A DNA stretch of 46,540 nucleotides, from assembly GCA_045599945.1 (NCBI GenBank), contig JAZRWY010000041.1, forward strand, positions 1 through 46,540. The letters run 5' to 3'. Origin of the DNA: UMGS973 sp045599945 (lineage in GTDB: Bacteria > Bacillota > Clostridia > Peptostreptococcales > Anaerovoracaceae). The stretch's first letter is position 1, and every line of letters begins with the position of its first letter. Made by a program: the position numbers and the translations under genes. Positions 39,913 to 46,540 of the stretch are shown piece by piece. Under the pieces are notes generated by a model. That model did no database searches, was not told where the DNA came from, and saw nothing but the letters and a program-made list of their open reading frames with translations.

Positions 39913-41340
39913 CTATTTCTTGATATAGTTTTCTTCAATCTTGATAGTTTCCTCATCCTTCTTGAACTTCGTATTCTTTACAACCAGTCCAGTCAGTGCG
40001 AATAATGCAAGTGCATTTGGAATTACCATCAGGTTATTGAACATATCGGAAAGTTCCCAAACAAGATCGTTGGAAGTTACTGTTCCAAGGAATACGAAGA
40101 TGATTGCGATGACAGCAAATACCTTTACGCCCTTTTCACCGAACATGTAACGCATGTTGATCTTACCGAACAGGTTCCATGAAATGATTGTTGAGAATGC
40201 GAAGAATAACAGGCATACTGCAACGAACATTGCACCGAACTTTTCGCCGAATACTGTACCAAATGCTGTCTGTGCAAGATTAGTCTTGTCAATGCCTTCA
40301 GGAATAACACCTTCTGCAAGGATGCCGCCCTTTGTATATAATGCGATGATTACTACAAGGGAATTCAGTGTAAGTACTACGAATGTATCGATGAATACAC
40401 CGATGAATGCTACGATACCCTGATCGTGTGTGTGCTTAACCTGTGCAAGTGCATGTGCATGTGGAGTTGATCCCATGCCGGCTTCGTTTGAGAACAGACC
40501 TCTCTTTGCACCCTGTGAAACTGCAACCTTGATTGCTGTACCGAAAGTACCGCCAATGATAGCCTGTGGACAGAATGCATACTTGAAGATCAGACCGATT
40601 GCTGCAGGAAGTGCAGTAATCTTTAAGATCAGTACAAGGATTGCACCAAGCAGGAAGAATGCTGCCATGATTGGAACAAGTTTTTCTGTTACTGCTGCCA
40701 GTCTGTCTACGCCACCAAAGAAGATGAAGAAGCAAAGAACTGCAAGAATAGCACCCATGATCCATGAAGGAACGCCAAATGCTGTCTCCATTGTGGAACC
40801 GATGGAGTTGGACTGTACCATTGCGCCCATGAAACCAAGAGCTAATGTGATTGCTACTGCAAAGAATCCTGCTAAGAACTTACCAAAACCGCCTTTGAAT
40901 GCTCTTCTGATATAGTAAACAGGACCACCCTTGATTGTTCCGTCTTCTTCGACTTCACGAGTTGCAAGTGCGCAGGTTGCTTCAGCGTAGATTGTACCCA
41001 TTCCGAAGAATGCGATGATCCACATCCAGAAGATTGCTCCAGGACCACCGGTTAAGATTGCTCCTGATGCACCAACGATGTTACCTGTACCTACCTGGCC
41101 AGCGATAGCAGTTGTAAGTGCCTGGAATGATGACATTCCGCCGCCCTGCTTACCACCTTTCAGGCTTAAACCGCCAAATACAGCTTTCATACCTTCGCCA
41201 AAGCAGCGAACCTGTACGAATTTTGTTTTAATTGAATACCATAAACCAACAGCAATTAAAAGTCCTACTAAGATATAGTTGGACAGATATGTGTTGAAGT
41301 TTACTACGATTGGCAGTAATACTGCCTCAACTGACTGCAT
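39913..41340 (-). CDS. Sodium:alanine (glycine) symporter, AGCS family
   Basis: 475 residues with about eleven transmembrane helices. It shows the AGCS signatures: FQALTTAIAGQVGTGNIVGAS near residues 68-88, GPGAIFWMW, and GLFSNEAGMGSTPHAHA in the middle. It imports alanine or glycine with sodium. Located alone with its own terminator. A palindrome lies in its leader. Takes in amino acids that would feed the serine or alanine catabolism expected of this anaerobe. Confidence 0.95.
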   Translation of the reverse strand: MQSVEAVLLPIVVNFNTYLSNYILVGLLIAVGLWYSIKTKFVQVRCFGEGMKAVFGGLSLKGGKQGGGMSSFQALTTAIAGQVGTGNIVGASGAILTGGPGAIFWMWIIAFFGMGTIYAEATCALATREVEEDGTIKGGPVYYIRRAFKGGFGKFLAGFFAVAITLALGFMGAMVQSNSIGSTMETAFGVPSWIMGAILAVLCFFIFFGGVDRLAAVTEKLVPIMAAFFLLGAILVLILKITALPAAIGLIFKYAFCPQAIIGGTFGTAIKVAVSQGAKRGLFSNEAGMGSTPHAHALAQVKHTHDQGIVAFIGVFIDTFVVLTLNSLVVIIALYTKGGILAEGVIPEGIDKTNLAQTAFGTVFGEKFGAMFVAVCLLFFAFSTIISWNLFGKINMRYMFGEKGVKVFAVIAIIFVFLGTVTSNDLVWELSDMFNNLMVIPNALALFALTGLVVKNTKFKKDEETIKIEENYIKK

Positions 41341-41357
41341 AATGAACTCCTTTCTGA

Positions 41358-41378
41358 ATTAGTATCAGCTTTACTAAT
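41358..41378. promoter_or_regulatory. Palindrome in the leader of the AGCS gene
   Basis: ATTAGTA and TACTAAT form a perfect 7-bp inverted repeat with a 7-base spacer, 18 bases before the start codon and downstream of a TATAAT at 41409-41414. A candidate operator or a leader hairpin. Confidence 0.4.
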
Positions 41379-41489
41379 ATGTATATAAATAAATATCATT
41401 GACGCTTAATTATACCATATTCATTATATCATTACTACTATTTTTGAATTACATTACAAAGTTTTAATTTTGCGATAATTTGTGACAAT

Positions 41490-42089
41490 TTACAGAATCT
41501 CCTCCAGCTTTTGTGACGTCTGCTCGTAATCCACAAACTGAATCCCCTGGATGCCCATCTGCTTTGCCGCTTCAACATTCACCTTTTTATCATCAATGAA
41601 TACACATTCCCGGGCAGTCAGTCCATACTCCTTCAGAAGGCAACAGTAGATGTCCGGCTCCGGCTTTATGCACCTGACATTGCAGGAAAAGATCCCTCCA
41701 TCCATCTTCTCTGTAAAAGACAGCTGTTCTTTTGCCTGTTTCAGCAGATGATGCGACCAGTTTGACAGATAATACACCTGATATCCTCTTTCATGCAGAC
41801 TCCGGATCCATTCTTCTGTACGGGAAAAAGGACGCATTGCAGTGCCCAGGCGGTCCCAGGCAAGCTGTATTTCCTGCGCATAATCCGGCTGGACCGAAAC
41901 AAATGCCTCCATCAGTTTTTCGTCGCTCCAGGCACCGCGGTCCACTTCATTCCATATCCCATGCCCGAAAAATGCATCGTGGACTGCCTGAACTTTTTTC
42001 TCATCTCCATCAAACAGACCGCCAAAATATGCTTTCCAGTCATATGTCATGAGAACTCTCCCGATATCAAATATGATTGCGCGAATCAT
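41490..42089 (-). CDS. HAD superfamily hydrolase (YihX/HAD-IA variant 3-like)
   Basis: 199 residues. Motif I is IIFDIGRVLM, where the usual second Asp is Gly, as in the YihX-like branch. Motif II is YLSNWSHH, with the Lys of motif III in IKPEPDIY and motif IV FIDDKKVNVEAA. Predicted phosphatase acting on a small phosphorylated metabolite. The start at 42089 follows GGAGGAG and is preferred to an upstream frame without a ribosome binding site. It is monocistronic. Confidence 0.9.
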   Translation of the reverse strand: MIRAIIFDIGRVLMTYDWKAYFGGLFDGDEKKVQAVHDAFFGHGIWNEVDRGAWSDEKLMEAFVSVQPDYAQEIQLAWDRLGTAMRPFSRTEEWIRSLHERGYQVYYLSNWSHHLLKQAKEQLSFTEKMDGGIFSCNVRCIKPEPDIYCCLLKEYGLTARECVFIDDKKVNVEAAKQMGIQGIQFVDYEQTSQKLEEIL

Positions 42090-42140
42090 GAAAATCTCCT
42101 CCTTCCCTGATTTCTTCAATTATAGTGCAAAGAAAACAAA

Positions 42141-42174
42141 TCTGCCAGAAAAAGCCCCGGCTTTTCCTGACAGA
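42141..42174 (-). terminator. Terminator of the SHIRT-repeat surface protein gene
   Basis: On the minus strand TCTGTCAGGAAAAGCC pairs with GGCTTTTTCTGGCAGA with a few mismatches, followed by TTTGTTTTCTTT. Confidence 0.75.
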
Positions 42175-42196
42175 TAATATAATACATCATATTCTG

Positions 42197-44491
42197 CTAT
42201 TCGATTCTTCTTGCAACAAGGCCCATGAATGCAAACATCAATGAAAGCATGGCAATTACAGCAATGAGAATGCCCTTATCTCCGGTTTTCGGTGTATCGC
42301 CGTCATCGGTTACTTCTTCGCTTTCGATAATCTCTTCATCTTCGGAATCCTCCGTATTCACAGTTTCATCCGCACCTTCTTCAGGATCAGGGATAAACTT
42401 CCATGCTCCGGTGATTGTTGTATCTTCATGGATCACAAAGTCATCCTTGTCCCATGGCGTGAATTCCCATGCTCCCCTGACCTTCTTTCCATTCTTATCG
42501 AGGGCGTAGTCCTGGGCTGTTGAAAGATTGTCTTCTACTGCAACATCCGAACCGTATGGATATGTCTCCTCCTTTGGCGTTACCGAATCCTCGGGAATGC
42601 CCCACTCTGAATCAGGATTTACAACATATGTAACCTTCAGAGGTTCCGGCGTAAACTTCCATGCTCCGGTGATTGTTGTATCTTCATGGATCACAAAGTC
42701 ATCCTTGTCCCATGGCGTGAATTTCCATGCTCCCCTGACCTTCTTTCCATTCTTATCAAGGGCGTAGTCCTGGGCTGTTGCAAGATTATCTTCTACTGTA
42801 ACATCCGAACCGTATGGATATGACTCCTCCTTTGGCGTTACCGAATCCTCGGGAATGCCCCACTCAGAATCAGGATTTACAACATATGTGACCTTACGGG
42901 TCTCCATTTTGTACTGCGCTGTAAATGTAATCTCATGTGTCGGTACTACAGAAGCAATCTGCTCGTTGGAAAGCAGCGTGCCTTTTGCAGCCGTTGTTCC
43001 ATCCTTAAAGGTCACGTCATCATCACAGATCCAGCCGGTATGAACATAGTTCTGGTCGGGAGTAACGCTGCTTCCGGTGGTCATGTTGTTATCCGCAAAT
43101 TTCCTGAAGGTTTCCTGCGCCTTTCCTGTCAGTGTACCGTGGTCGCCCTGGTTATAGAAAACATCAAATGTCGTAAATGTAACTGTAGGCGAAGCTGGCT
43201 CGATTGCCTCAATGGTGTCACCATCTTTGTTCTCGTATTCTATTTCACAGTCCCCGTTCGTTTTTCCTGTTTTGATTGTTTCGCCAAAGCTTTCCGTGAC
43301 ATCAGCCTTTATCAGGAAACGGAATCTGTTTTTTGCAAATGCCGAATCAGAAAGATCTATTACTGCCTTCAGCTTGTTGCCGTTCTTAGTGATTTCCACC
43401 AGATTATCGTCGACTTTCTGCCAGGTTGCGCCGTCATCCGCCGAATACTCTACCGCCGATGACCTATAATCAAGGCCGTCTGCCAGAACGTCCGTTATGG
43501 TCAGCTGAACCGGAAGAATTGCCTCTTTTATTTTTTTCATTTTTTCTGCTACACGCGAAGCTTCATTGTAGTAGACAATATTGTCCATATCATACTCAAT
43601 TTCACCGGCTGAAGGCGGAGTGGTACACGTAACCTTGCCCGTATTCGGATCGGTGAGTGTCAGATAGTATTTCGGCGCAAGGAATGCCAATCCTTCCACA
43701 CAAAGATGGACATTCAGGTATCCTAGCGACGCAGCGTTGTTTGTTGTGCTGAAGTTTTTCTCATCCCAATATTTTAATCTTGCGTTATATGCAGTGTTGG
43801 CGTTGCAGTTGTCATAGTACATGACAATGTCGTTACTGTTAAACTTTGGCGCAACCAGATAAAGAATATTCATATCCTTCAGCTTTTCGGCGTACGCTCT
43901 CCTTTTTACATACTGCTCGTCCGTAAGCCTCATTCTAAGTTTTTCATTAAAAATTGCATCCTTTGAACCTGCAGAAAGGCCTGTGGACATTGCTCCGTCC
44001 AGAATCATGACAAGATAGTCGTAGTCGCCTTTGTCAAGATAGGACATTAATAAGTCCAGACACTCCTGCGTTATGACATGCATTCCAGTCGTGGTATTTA
44101 ATGTATAGATATCAGCCTCTGAAATAGGTGTTCCTCTTTTGAAATGTTTCAGTTCCTTGATAACCGTCGTATCACGGTCATACTGTTTTGCAGCTGCATA
44201 GTAATCCACATCCGCATATGGAATCACAGAATTGATTCCGTTAACAATCGTAGATTGTTTTAACTGATGCGCGCTGCAATATGACCCCTGGTAAATCAGA
44301 ACTTTCGGCGGAGCAAGACACTGTGTCTGAATGTCAATTGCAACCGAAGCTTCGTTGTTTTCAAGTCTGGCTTCTTTTGTCCCGAAGGTTGCCGGCGGAT
44401 TATCTCCTCCAGCATCTGCGAAAGCTCCTACCGGGCAGAAAACAAAAGCCATGATCAAACTCAATATGATACATGCAATCCTTCTACTCAT
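42197..44491 (-). CDS. Cell-wall-anchored surface protein with degenerate vWA fold and SHIRT-like repeats
   Basis: 764 residues. A signal peptide lies at 1-26. Residues about 50-290 look like a vWA-type Rossmann fold without a MIDAS (strand 1 VLIYQGSYC, later strand VMILDGAMS). A beta-sandwich (about 325-440) and a first, divergent repeat (446-527) follow. Two nearly identical 86-residue SHIRT/InlB-like repeats (528-613, 614-699), each opening TYVVNPDSEWGIPEDS, come next. An acidic linker precedes the TPKTG sorting signal, a hydrophobic helix and RRIE. Most likely sortase-anchored, with the repeats acting as a stalk. The leader RNA is structured (three hairpins). It is remote from the pilus operon, but its PKTG signal resembles that of the minor pilin. 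Confidence 0.82.
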   Translation of the reverse strand: MSRRIACIILSLIMAFVFCPVGAFADAGGDNPPATFGTKEARLENNEASVAIDIQTQCLAPPKVLIYQGSYCSAHQLKQSTIVNGINSVIPYADVDYYAAAKQYDRDTTVIKELKHFKRGTPISEADIYTLNTTTGMHVITQECLDLLMSYLDKGDYDYLVMILDGAMSTGLSAGSKDAIFNEKLRMRLTDEQYVKRRAYAEKLKDMNILYLVAPKFNSNDIVMYYDNCNANTAYNARLKYWDEKNFSTTNNAASLGYLNVHLCVEGLAFLAPKYYLTLTDPNTGKVTCTTPPSAGEIEYDMDNIVYYNEASRVAEKMKKIKEAILPVQLTITDVLADGLDYRSSAVEYSADDGATWQKVDDNLVEITKNGNKLKAVIDLSDSAFAKNRFRFLIKADVTESFGETIKTGKTNGDCEIEYENKDGDTIEAIEPASPTVTFTTFDVFYNQGDHGTLTGKAQETFRKFADNNMTTGSSVTPDQNYVHTGWICDDDVTFKDGTTAAKGTLLSNEQIASVVPTHEITFTAQYKMETRKVTYVVNPDSEWGIPEDSVTPKEESYPYGSDVTVEDNLATAQDYALDKNGKKVRGAWKFTPWDKDDFVIHEDTTITGAWKFTPEPLKVTYVVNPDSEWGIPEDSVTPKEETYPYGSDVAVEDNLSTAQDYALDKNGKKVRGAWEFTPWDKDDFVIHEDTTITGAWKFIPDPEEGADETVNTEDSEDEEIIESEEVTDDGDTPKTGDKGILIAVIAMLSLMFAFMGLVARRIE
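42395..42910 (-). repeat. Two near-identical 258-bp tandem repeats
   Basis: Copies at 42395-42652 and 42653-42910 differ at about eight positions over roughly 240 bases. The copies keep the reading frame (86 codons each), so recombination between them would add or remove whole stalk units. Confidence 0.9.
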
Positions 44492-44530
44492 ATGTCATTG
44501 TCCCCTTTCATATGAATTCAACATCAAAAT

Positions 44531-44629
44531 ATACAGCCAAGCCCGCTGTATGCATCCTTAAACTGTCTTCGCATGCTTGTGTCATGCGAATCCCTCCATG
44601 CCTCCTGTAACCATTGGCATTTTCGGGAT
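44531..44629 (-). ncRNA. Structured leader of the SHIRT protein gene (three hairpins, unassigned)
   Basis: Three hairpins in the untranslated leader, read on the minus strand. H1 is a two-part stem ATCCC/GGGAT plus ATGCC/GGCAT (44590-44629). H2 is TTCGCATG/CATGCGAA, a perfect 8-bp stem with a 7-base loop (44568-44590). H3 is ATACAGC/GCTGTAT with loop GGGCTTG (44531-44551). It is a riboswitch-like arrangement, but it does not match a riboswitch class I can name. Confidence 0.5.
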
Positions 44630-44647
44630 GATTCCTCTACAGCAAAC

Positions 44648-44656
44648 ATTCTAACA
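44648..44656 (-). promoter_or_regulatory. Extended -10 promoter of the SHIRT protein gene
   Basis: TGTTAGAAT on the minus strand is an extended -10 element. Transcription would begin near 44641, giving a leader of about 150 bases that contains all three hairpins. Confidence 0.5.
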
Positions 44657-44827
44657 TAAAAGACAGAATATTTTTAGTTTTTTTCGCAAGTTTTCTCAAA
44701 ACAGGCTTTTCTTTTCGTATGATTCAGGTATTAGCTGCACGAACTTACTACTCCTTTCCTGTAAATCTAGCATCATCCAATGGTCTGCCGTCAGCACCCG
44801 CCAATCAATCGAATGATCGGAGATGGC

Positions 44828-44865
44828 AAAAGCACCATCCCGGAATGAACCAGGCTGGTGCTTTT
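44828..44865 (-). terminator. Terminator of tRNA-Ala
   Basis: AAAAGCACCA and TGGTGCTTTT pair perfectly over ten bp, about 75 bases downstream of the tRNA, followed by a short T stretch in the stem itself. Confidence 0.6.
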
Positions 44866-44938
44866 GTAATTCGTATCAGAAGGACAATTCACGGCGAATC
44901 CGCCGGTGAAAAAAGCAGGTGTCTGTCCAATACACATT

Positions 44939-45014
44939 TGGTGGAGCATAGGGGGCTCGAACCCCTGACCTCTTGACTGCCAGTCAAACGCGCTCCCAGC
45001 TGCGCCAATGCCCC
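44939..45014 (-). tRNA. tRNA-Ala (anticodon GGC)
   Basis: 76 bases including an encoded CCA. All arms fold: acceptor GGGGCAT/ATGCTCC with the G3-U70 wobble that identifies alanine tRNA, D-arm GCGC/GCGC, anticodon loop CTGGCAG (anticodon GGC, for codons GCC/GCU), and T-arm with TTCGAGC. A promoter and terminator flank it. Confidence 0.95.
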
Positions 45015-45044
45015 ATGTCAGATCTTCCGTCCATCCGCTACCCA

Positions 45045-45074
45045 AGTTTATCACTTTTCTTTAAATTAGTGTAA
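45045..45074 (-). promoter_or_regulatory. Promoter of tRNA-Ala
   Basis: TTACAC (45069-45074), 18 bases, TAAACT (45045-45050) on the minus strand, 30 bases before the mature tRNA 5' end. Confidence 0.5.
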
Positions 45075-45286
45075 CATAAATACAACGCATTTGCACTAAC
45101 CAATTTATCTGAATTCCCGGCAGCGAAAAAAGAGTTAATTTCCACAGGTCTGACTGTCACTGCATTATCATCAGGCAGCAGGCTGCCAGGAAACAGTTCC
45201 AGATAATCTGCGGTTTTAAGTTAACTGTTTATTTTGCTTTGCTTCTTCCTTAAAAAGCTCACGCATCACACTGATCTGACGCTGAT

Positions 45287-45565
45287 TCAAATCAGAAATC
45301 TCAACGTTTTTTCGTCCATGATACGCTGGATGCATTTGCTGGCTGAAAGCGTATGGTGAGAATAATACAGTGCTCTCAGTTCTTCTCCGCTAATCATCTT
45401 ATATATCTGACTGCTCGGTGTATCGTAGATGCATTGCCAATAACGATATATGTAGCCGATCCAGAACAGTTCTTCAGGTAAGTATTTTTTCTGCCCGTAA
45501 TGGCTTTCTCCATATTCTTCTTCCATCAGCTGGATCATCCCTCTTATGCTGACTGCGCTTTGCAT
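45287..45565 (-). pseudogene. Truncated gene, conserved hypothetical protein
   Basis: A 92-residue frame (MQSAVSIRGMIQLMEEEYGE start, then a Trp/Tyr-rich region). The same frame continues upstream for 17 more codons (ending ...RDAKLAEQFDDSSI) to a stop codon, without a start codon or ribosome binding site. The sequence resembles a widespread small gene family of clostridial and streptococcal mobile elements, which I cannot name. It looks like an N-terminally truncated remnant, near the element boundary. Confidence 0.5.
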
Positions 45566-45663
45566 AATAGAACTGTCATCAAACTGCTCTGCCAGTTTTG
45601 CGTCCCTGTACGTGGTCTATATATGCATGAGTGAGCTTTTACGGAAATCCGCTTAAATTAAAA

Positions 45664-45688
45664 GGCTCCAGGGTTTTAACCTGAAGCC
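45664..45688 (-). terminator. Terminator after the ssrA-like fragment
   Basis: GGCTTCAGG and CCTGGAGCC pair on the minus strand, followed by TTTTAATTT. It lies eight bases beyond the CCA of the tmRNA-like 3' end, where an ssrA terminator would lie. Confidence 0.7.
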
Positions 45689-45696
45689 ATGAATTG

Positions 45697-45720
45697 TGGT
45701 GGAGATGAAGGGAACCGAAG
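45697..45720 (-). mobile_element. Probable att site: 3' end of tmRNA (ssrA)
   Basis: On the minus strand this reads TTCGGTTCCC followed by TTCATCTCCACCA, close to the T-loop, acceptor strand and CCA of tmRNA in Bacillota. The sequence further upstream does not fold as the rest of a tmRNA, and the integrase gene begins to occupy it. A 10-bp inverted repeat, GGTGGAGATG/CATCTCCACC, links it to 45755-45764. Best explained as the attachment-site duplicate left when an element integrated at ssrA. Confidence 0.6.
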
Positions 45721-45969
45721 CGCCCACAAATCCCGAAATTTCAATGCTTCCGGGCATCTCCACCCTCAATTCTGCCAGTTTCCTGCCAATTGTGTACCGT
45801 CCGGCTCATCATGATAGTGGATACCCACCTCACTCCGGAACGACAATATCGCCTTTTACAAAATGTCATCGGTTTAGACTATTCTCATATTTATCCGAAT
45901 TCAATAGTTTTGTCGACTTAATTCCGATTGCGTTTGTTTTTATGTTGATTTTCAGACGTAAAACCTATA
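45721..45969. other. Non-coding gap between att site and integrase
   Basis: No convincing reading frame or RNA gene is visible. It contains the inverted copy CATCTCCACC (45755-45764). Short AT-rich repeats are present. This is where recombinase arm-binding sites would be expected, but none was identified. Confidence 0.4.
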
Positions 45970-46540
45970 TCATATGCTCTCCATATATCTGTCAAGCTTT
46001 TCTACCGCATCGTCATTCATTCTGTCGAACACATCTGCATACGTATCAAGAGTAACATGTATGTCTGTGTGTCCCATCCATTTCTTCAGGACCACCGGCT
46101 GAACTCCTGATTCTATGCAGCGTGTTGCAAAGGTATGCCTTAAGGCATGCTGTCCGTTAAAAGGAACCTCTGCCTTTTCACAGATCCTTTTAAAAAAGGA
46201 GTTTACCTGAGATGTCTCTACGATGCTTTTCTTATTGTAATCATAAAAGATAAGCTTTTCCGGATTTCTCTTCATCTCACTTACTGCAGCCTTTAGAACC
46301 TCTTCCGCCTTCTTGTTCATCGGAATAGTTCTCCTGCCTGCATAGGTCTTGGTTCCGTCCTTGATGAAGTTTCTGTAGTCCAGACCTCTGGAAACAGTTC
46401 TGCTGACATGAATAAGCTTCTTCTTGAAATCAATATCCTCACATCTTAATGCGTTGATTTCACCCATACGCATTCCGGTATACAGTTCTATAAGCAGCTG
46501 ATGCTTGTATGAATTTCTTCCAAATGGAACCTTGTGGTTT
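45970..46540 (-). CDS. Tyrosine recombinase/integrase (C-terminal part, runs off right edge)
   Basis: 190 residues of the catalytic domain are visible. They include the first Arg in YTGMRMGEINAL, the HxxR motif in GQHALRHTFATR, and GHTDIHVTLDTYADV with the catalytic His and Tyr. The frame stays open to the right edge, so the N-terminal DNA-binding part is missing from view; an internal Met at 46473 is not the start. It lies next to a tmRNA-3'-end fragment, a typical target of such integrases. It probably moves an element lying to the right. Confidence 0.9.
   Translation of the reverse strand, partial: NHKVPFGRNSYKHQLLIELYTGMRMGEINALRCEDIDFKKKLIHVSRTVSRGLDYRNFIKDGTKTYAGRRTIPMNKKAEEVLKAAVSEMKRNPEKLIFYDYNKKSIVETSQVNSFFKRICEKAEVPFNGQHALRHTFATRCIESGVQPVVLKKWMGHTDIHVTLDTYADVFDRMNDDAVEKLDRYMESI

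Noticed and set aside
44719..44976. An 85-residue plus-strand frame ending EHRGLEPLTS
   Set aside because: The ending is the well-known mistranslation of the reverse strand of a tRNA gene; it overlaps tRNA-Ala and its terminator.
45697..45764. A complete tRNA or tmRNA at the element boundary
   Set aside because: The acceptor stem pairs perfectly over 7 bp, but only 47 bases lie inside it and they do not form D, anticodon and T arms.

Overview
The window looks like chromosome from a low-to-moderate GC, monoderm member of the Bacillota, most likely an anaerobic Clostridia commensal. The evidence is the tig-clpP-clpX-lon-engB gene order, strong AGGAGG-type ribosome binding sites, class C sortases with LPXTG-like pilins, a one-piece Fe-S L-serine ammonia-lyase, an AGCS amino-acid symporter and the absence of any outer-membrane gene. 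Most genes are on the minus strand. The species cannot be fixed from sequence alone.

Layout. 1-7.3 kb: the start of an L-serine ammonia-lyase gene that runs off the left edge, a CPBP membrane protease, an RND efflux pump with its TetR repressor, and a divergent EamA-type exporter. The repressor/exporter gap holds two matching TGACA-N3-TGTCA operators. 7.5-22.6 kb: a sortase-pilus region transcribed leftward. Its order is class C sortase, major pilin, second class C sortase, FctA-like minor pilin, vWA tip adhesin, terminator, and then two very large secreted MucBP-repeat proteins that lack a sorting signal but share the same C-terminal module. 22.6-25.4 kb: a soluble multi-PAS protein ending in a SARP-like winged helix, which probably controls the pilus operon. 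25.6-33.5 kb: one long protein-quality-control operon (tig, clpP, clpX, lon, engB, a DUF1232 gene, hpt, pduL, possibly a 32-residue peptide). 33.5-37.1 kb: a GGDEF protein, a 7-TM unknown, and a Y-family polymerase/YolD/small-protein operon.

37.1-39.8 kb: a four-gene signalling operon encoding a STAS protein, an RsbW-like ATPase, an alarmone-hydrolase-like HD protein and a STAS-kinase fusion. No sigma factor or PP2C phosphatase is nearby. This is one of the best candidates for an undescribed system. 39.9-42.1 kb: AGCS symporter and a HAD phosphatase. 42.2-44.6 kb: a surface protein with SHIRT-like tandem repeats, preceded by a three-hairpin leader RNA. 44.9-45.0 kb: tRNA-Ala(GGC). 45.3-46.5 kb: a truncated gene, a fragment matching the usual 3' end of tmRNA (ssrA) with its terminator, and a tyrosine recombinase running off the right edge. 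I read this as the boundary of an integrated element that continues to the right.

How the genes relate: the sortases join LPXTG-like pilins into fibres, the PAS regulator is placed to sense a small molecule and switch them on, and the MucBP and SHIRT proteins would extend adhesion. The Clp/Lon/trigger-factor block is housekeeping. All functional calls rest on sequence motifs read by eye; no database search was run.
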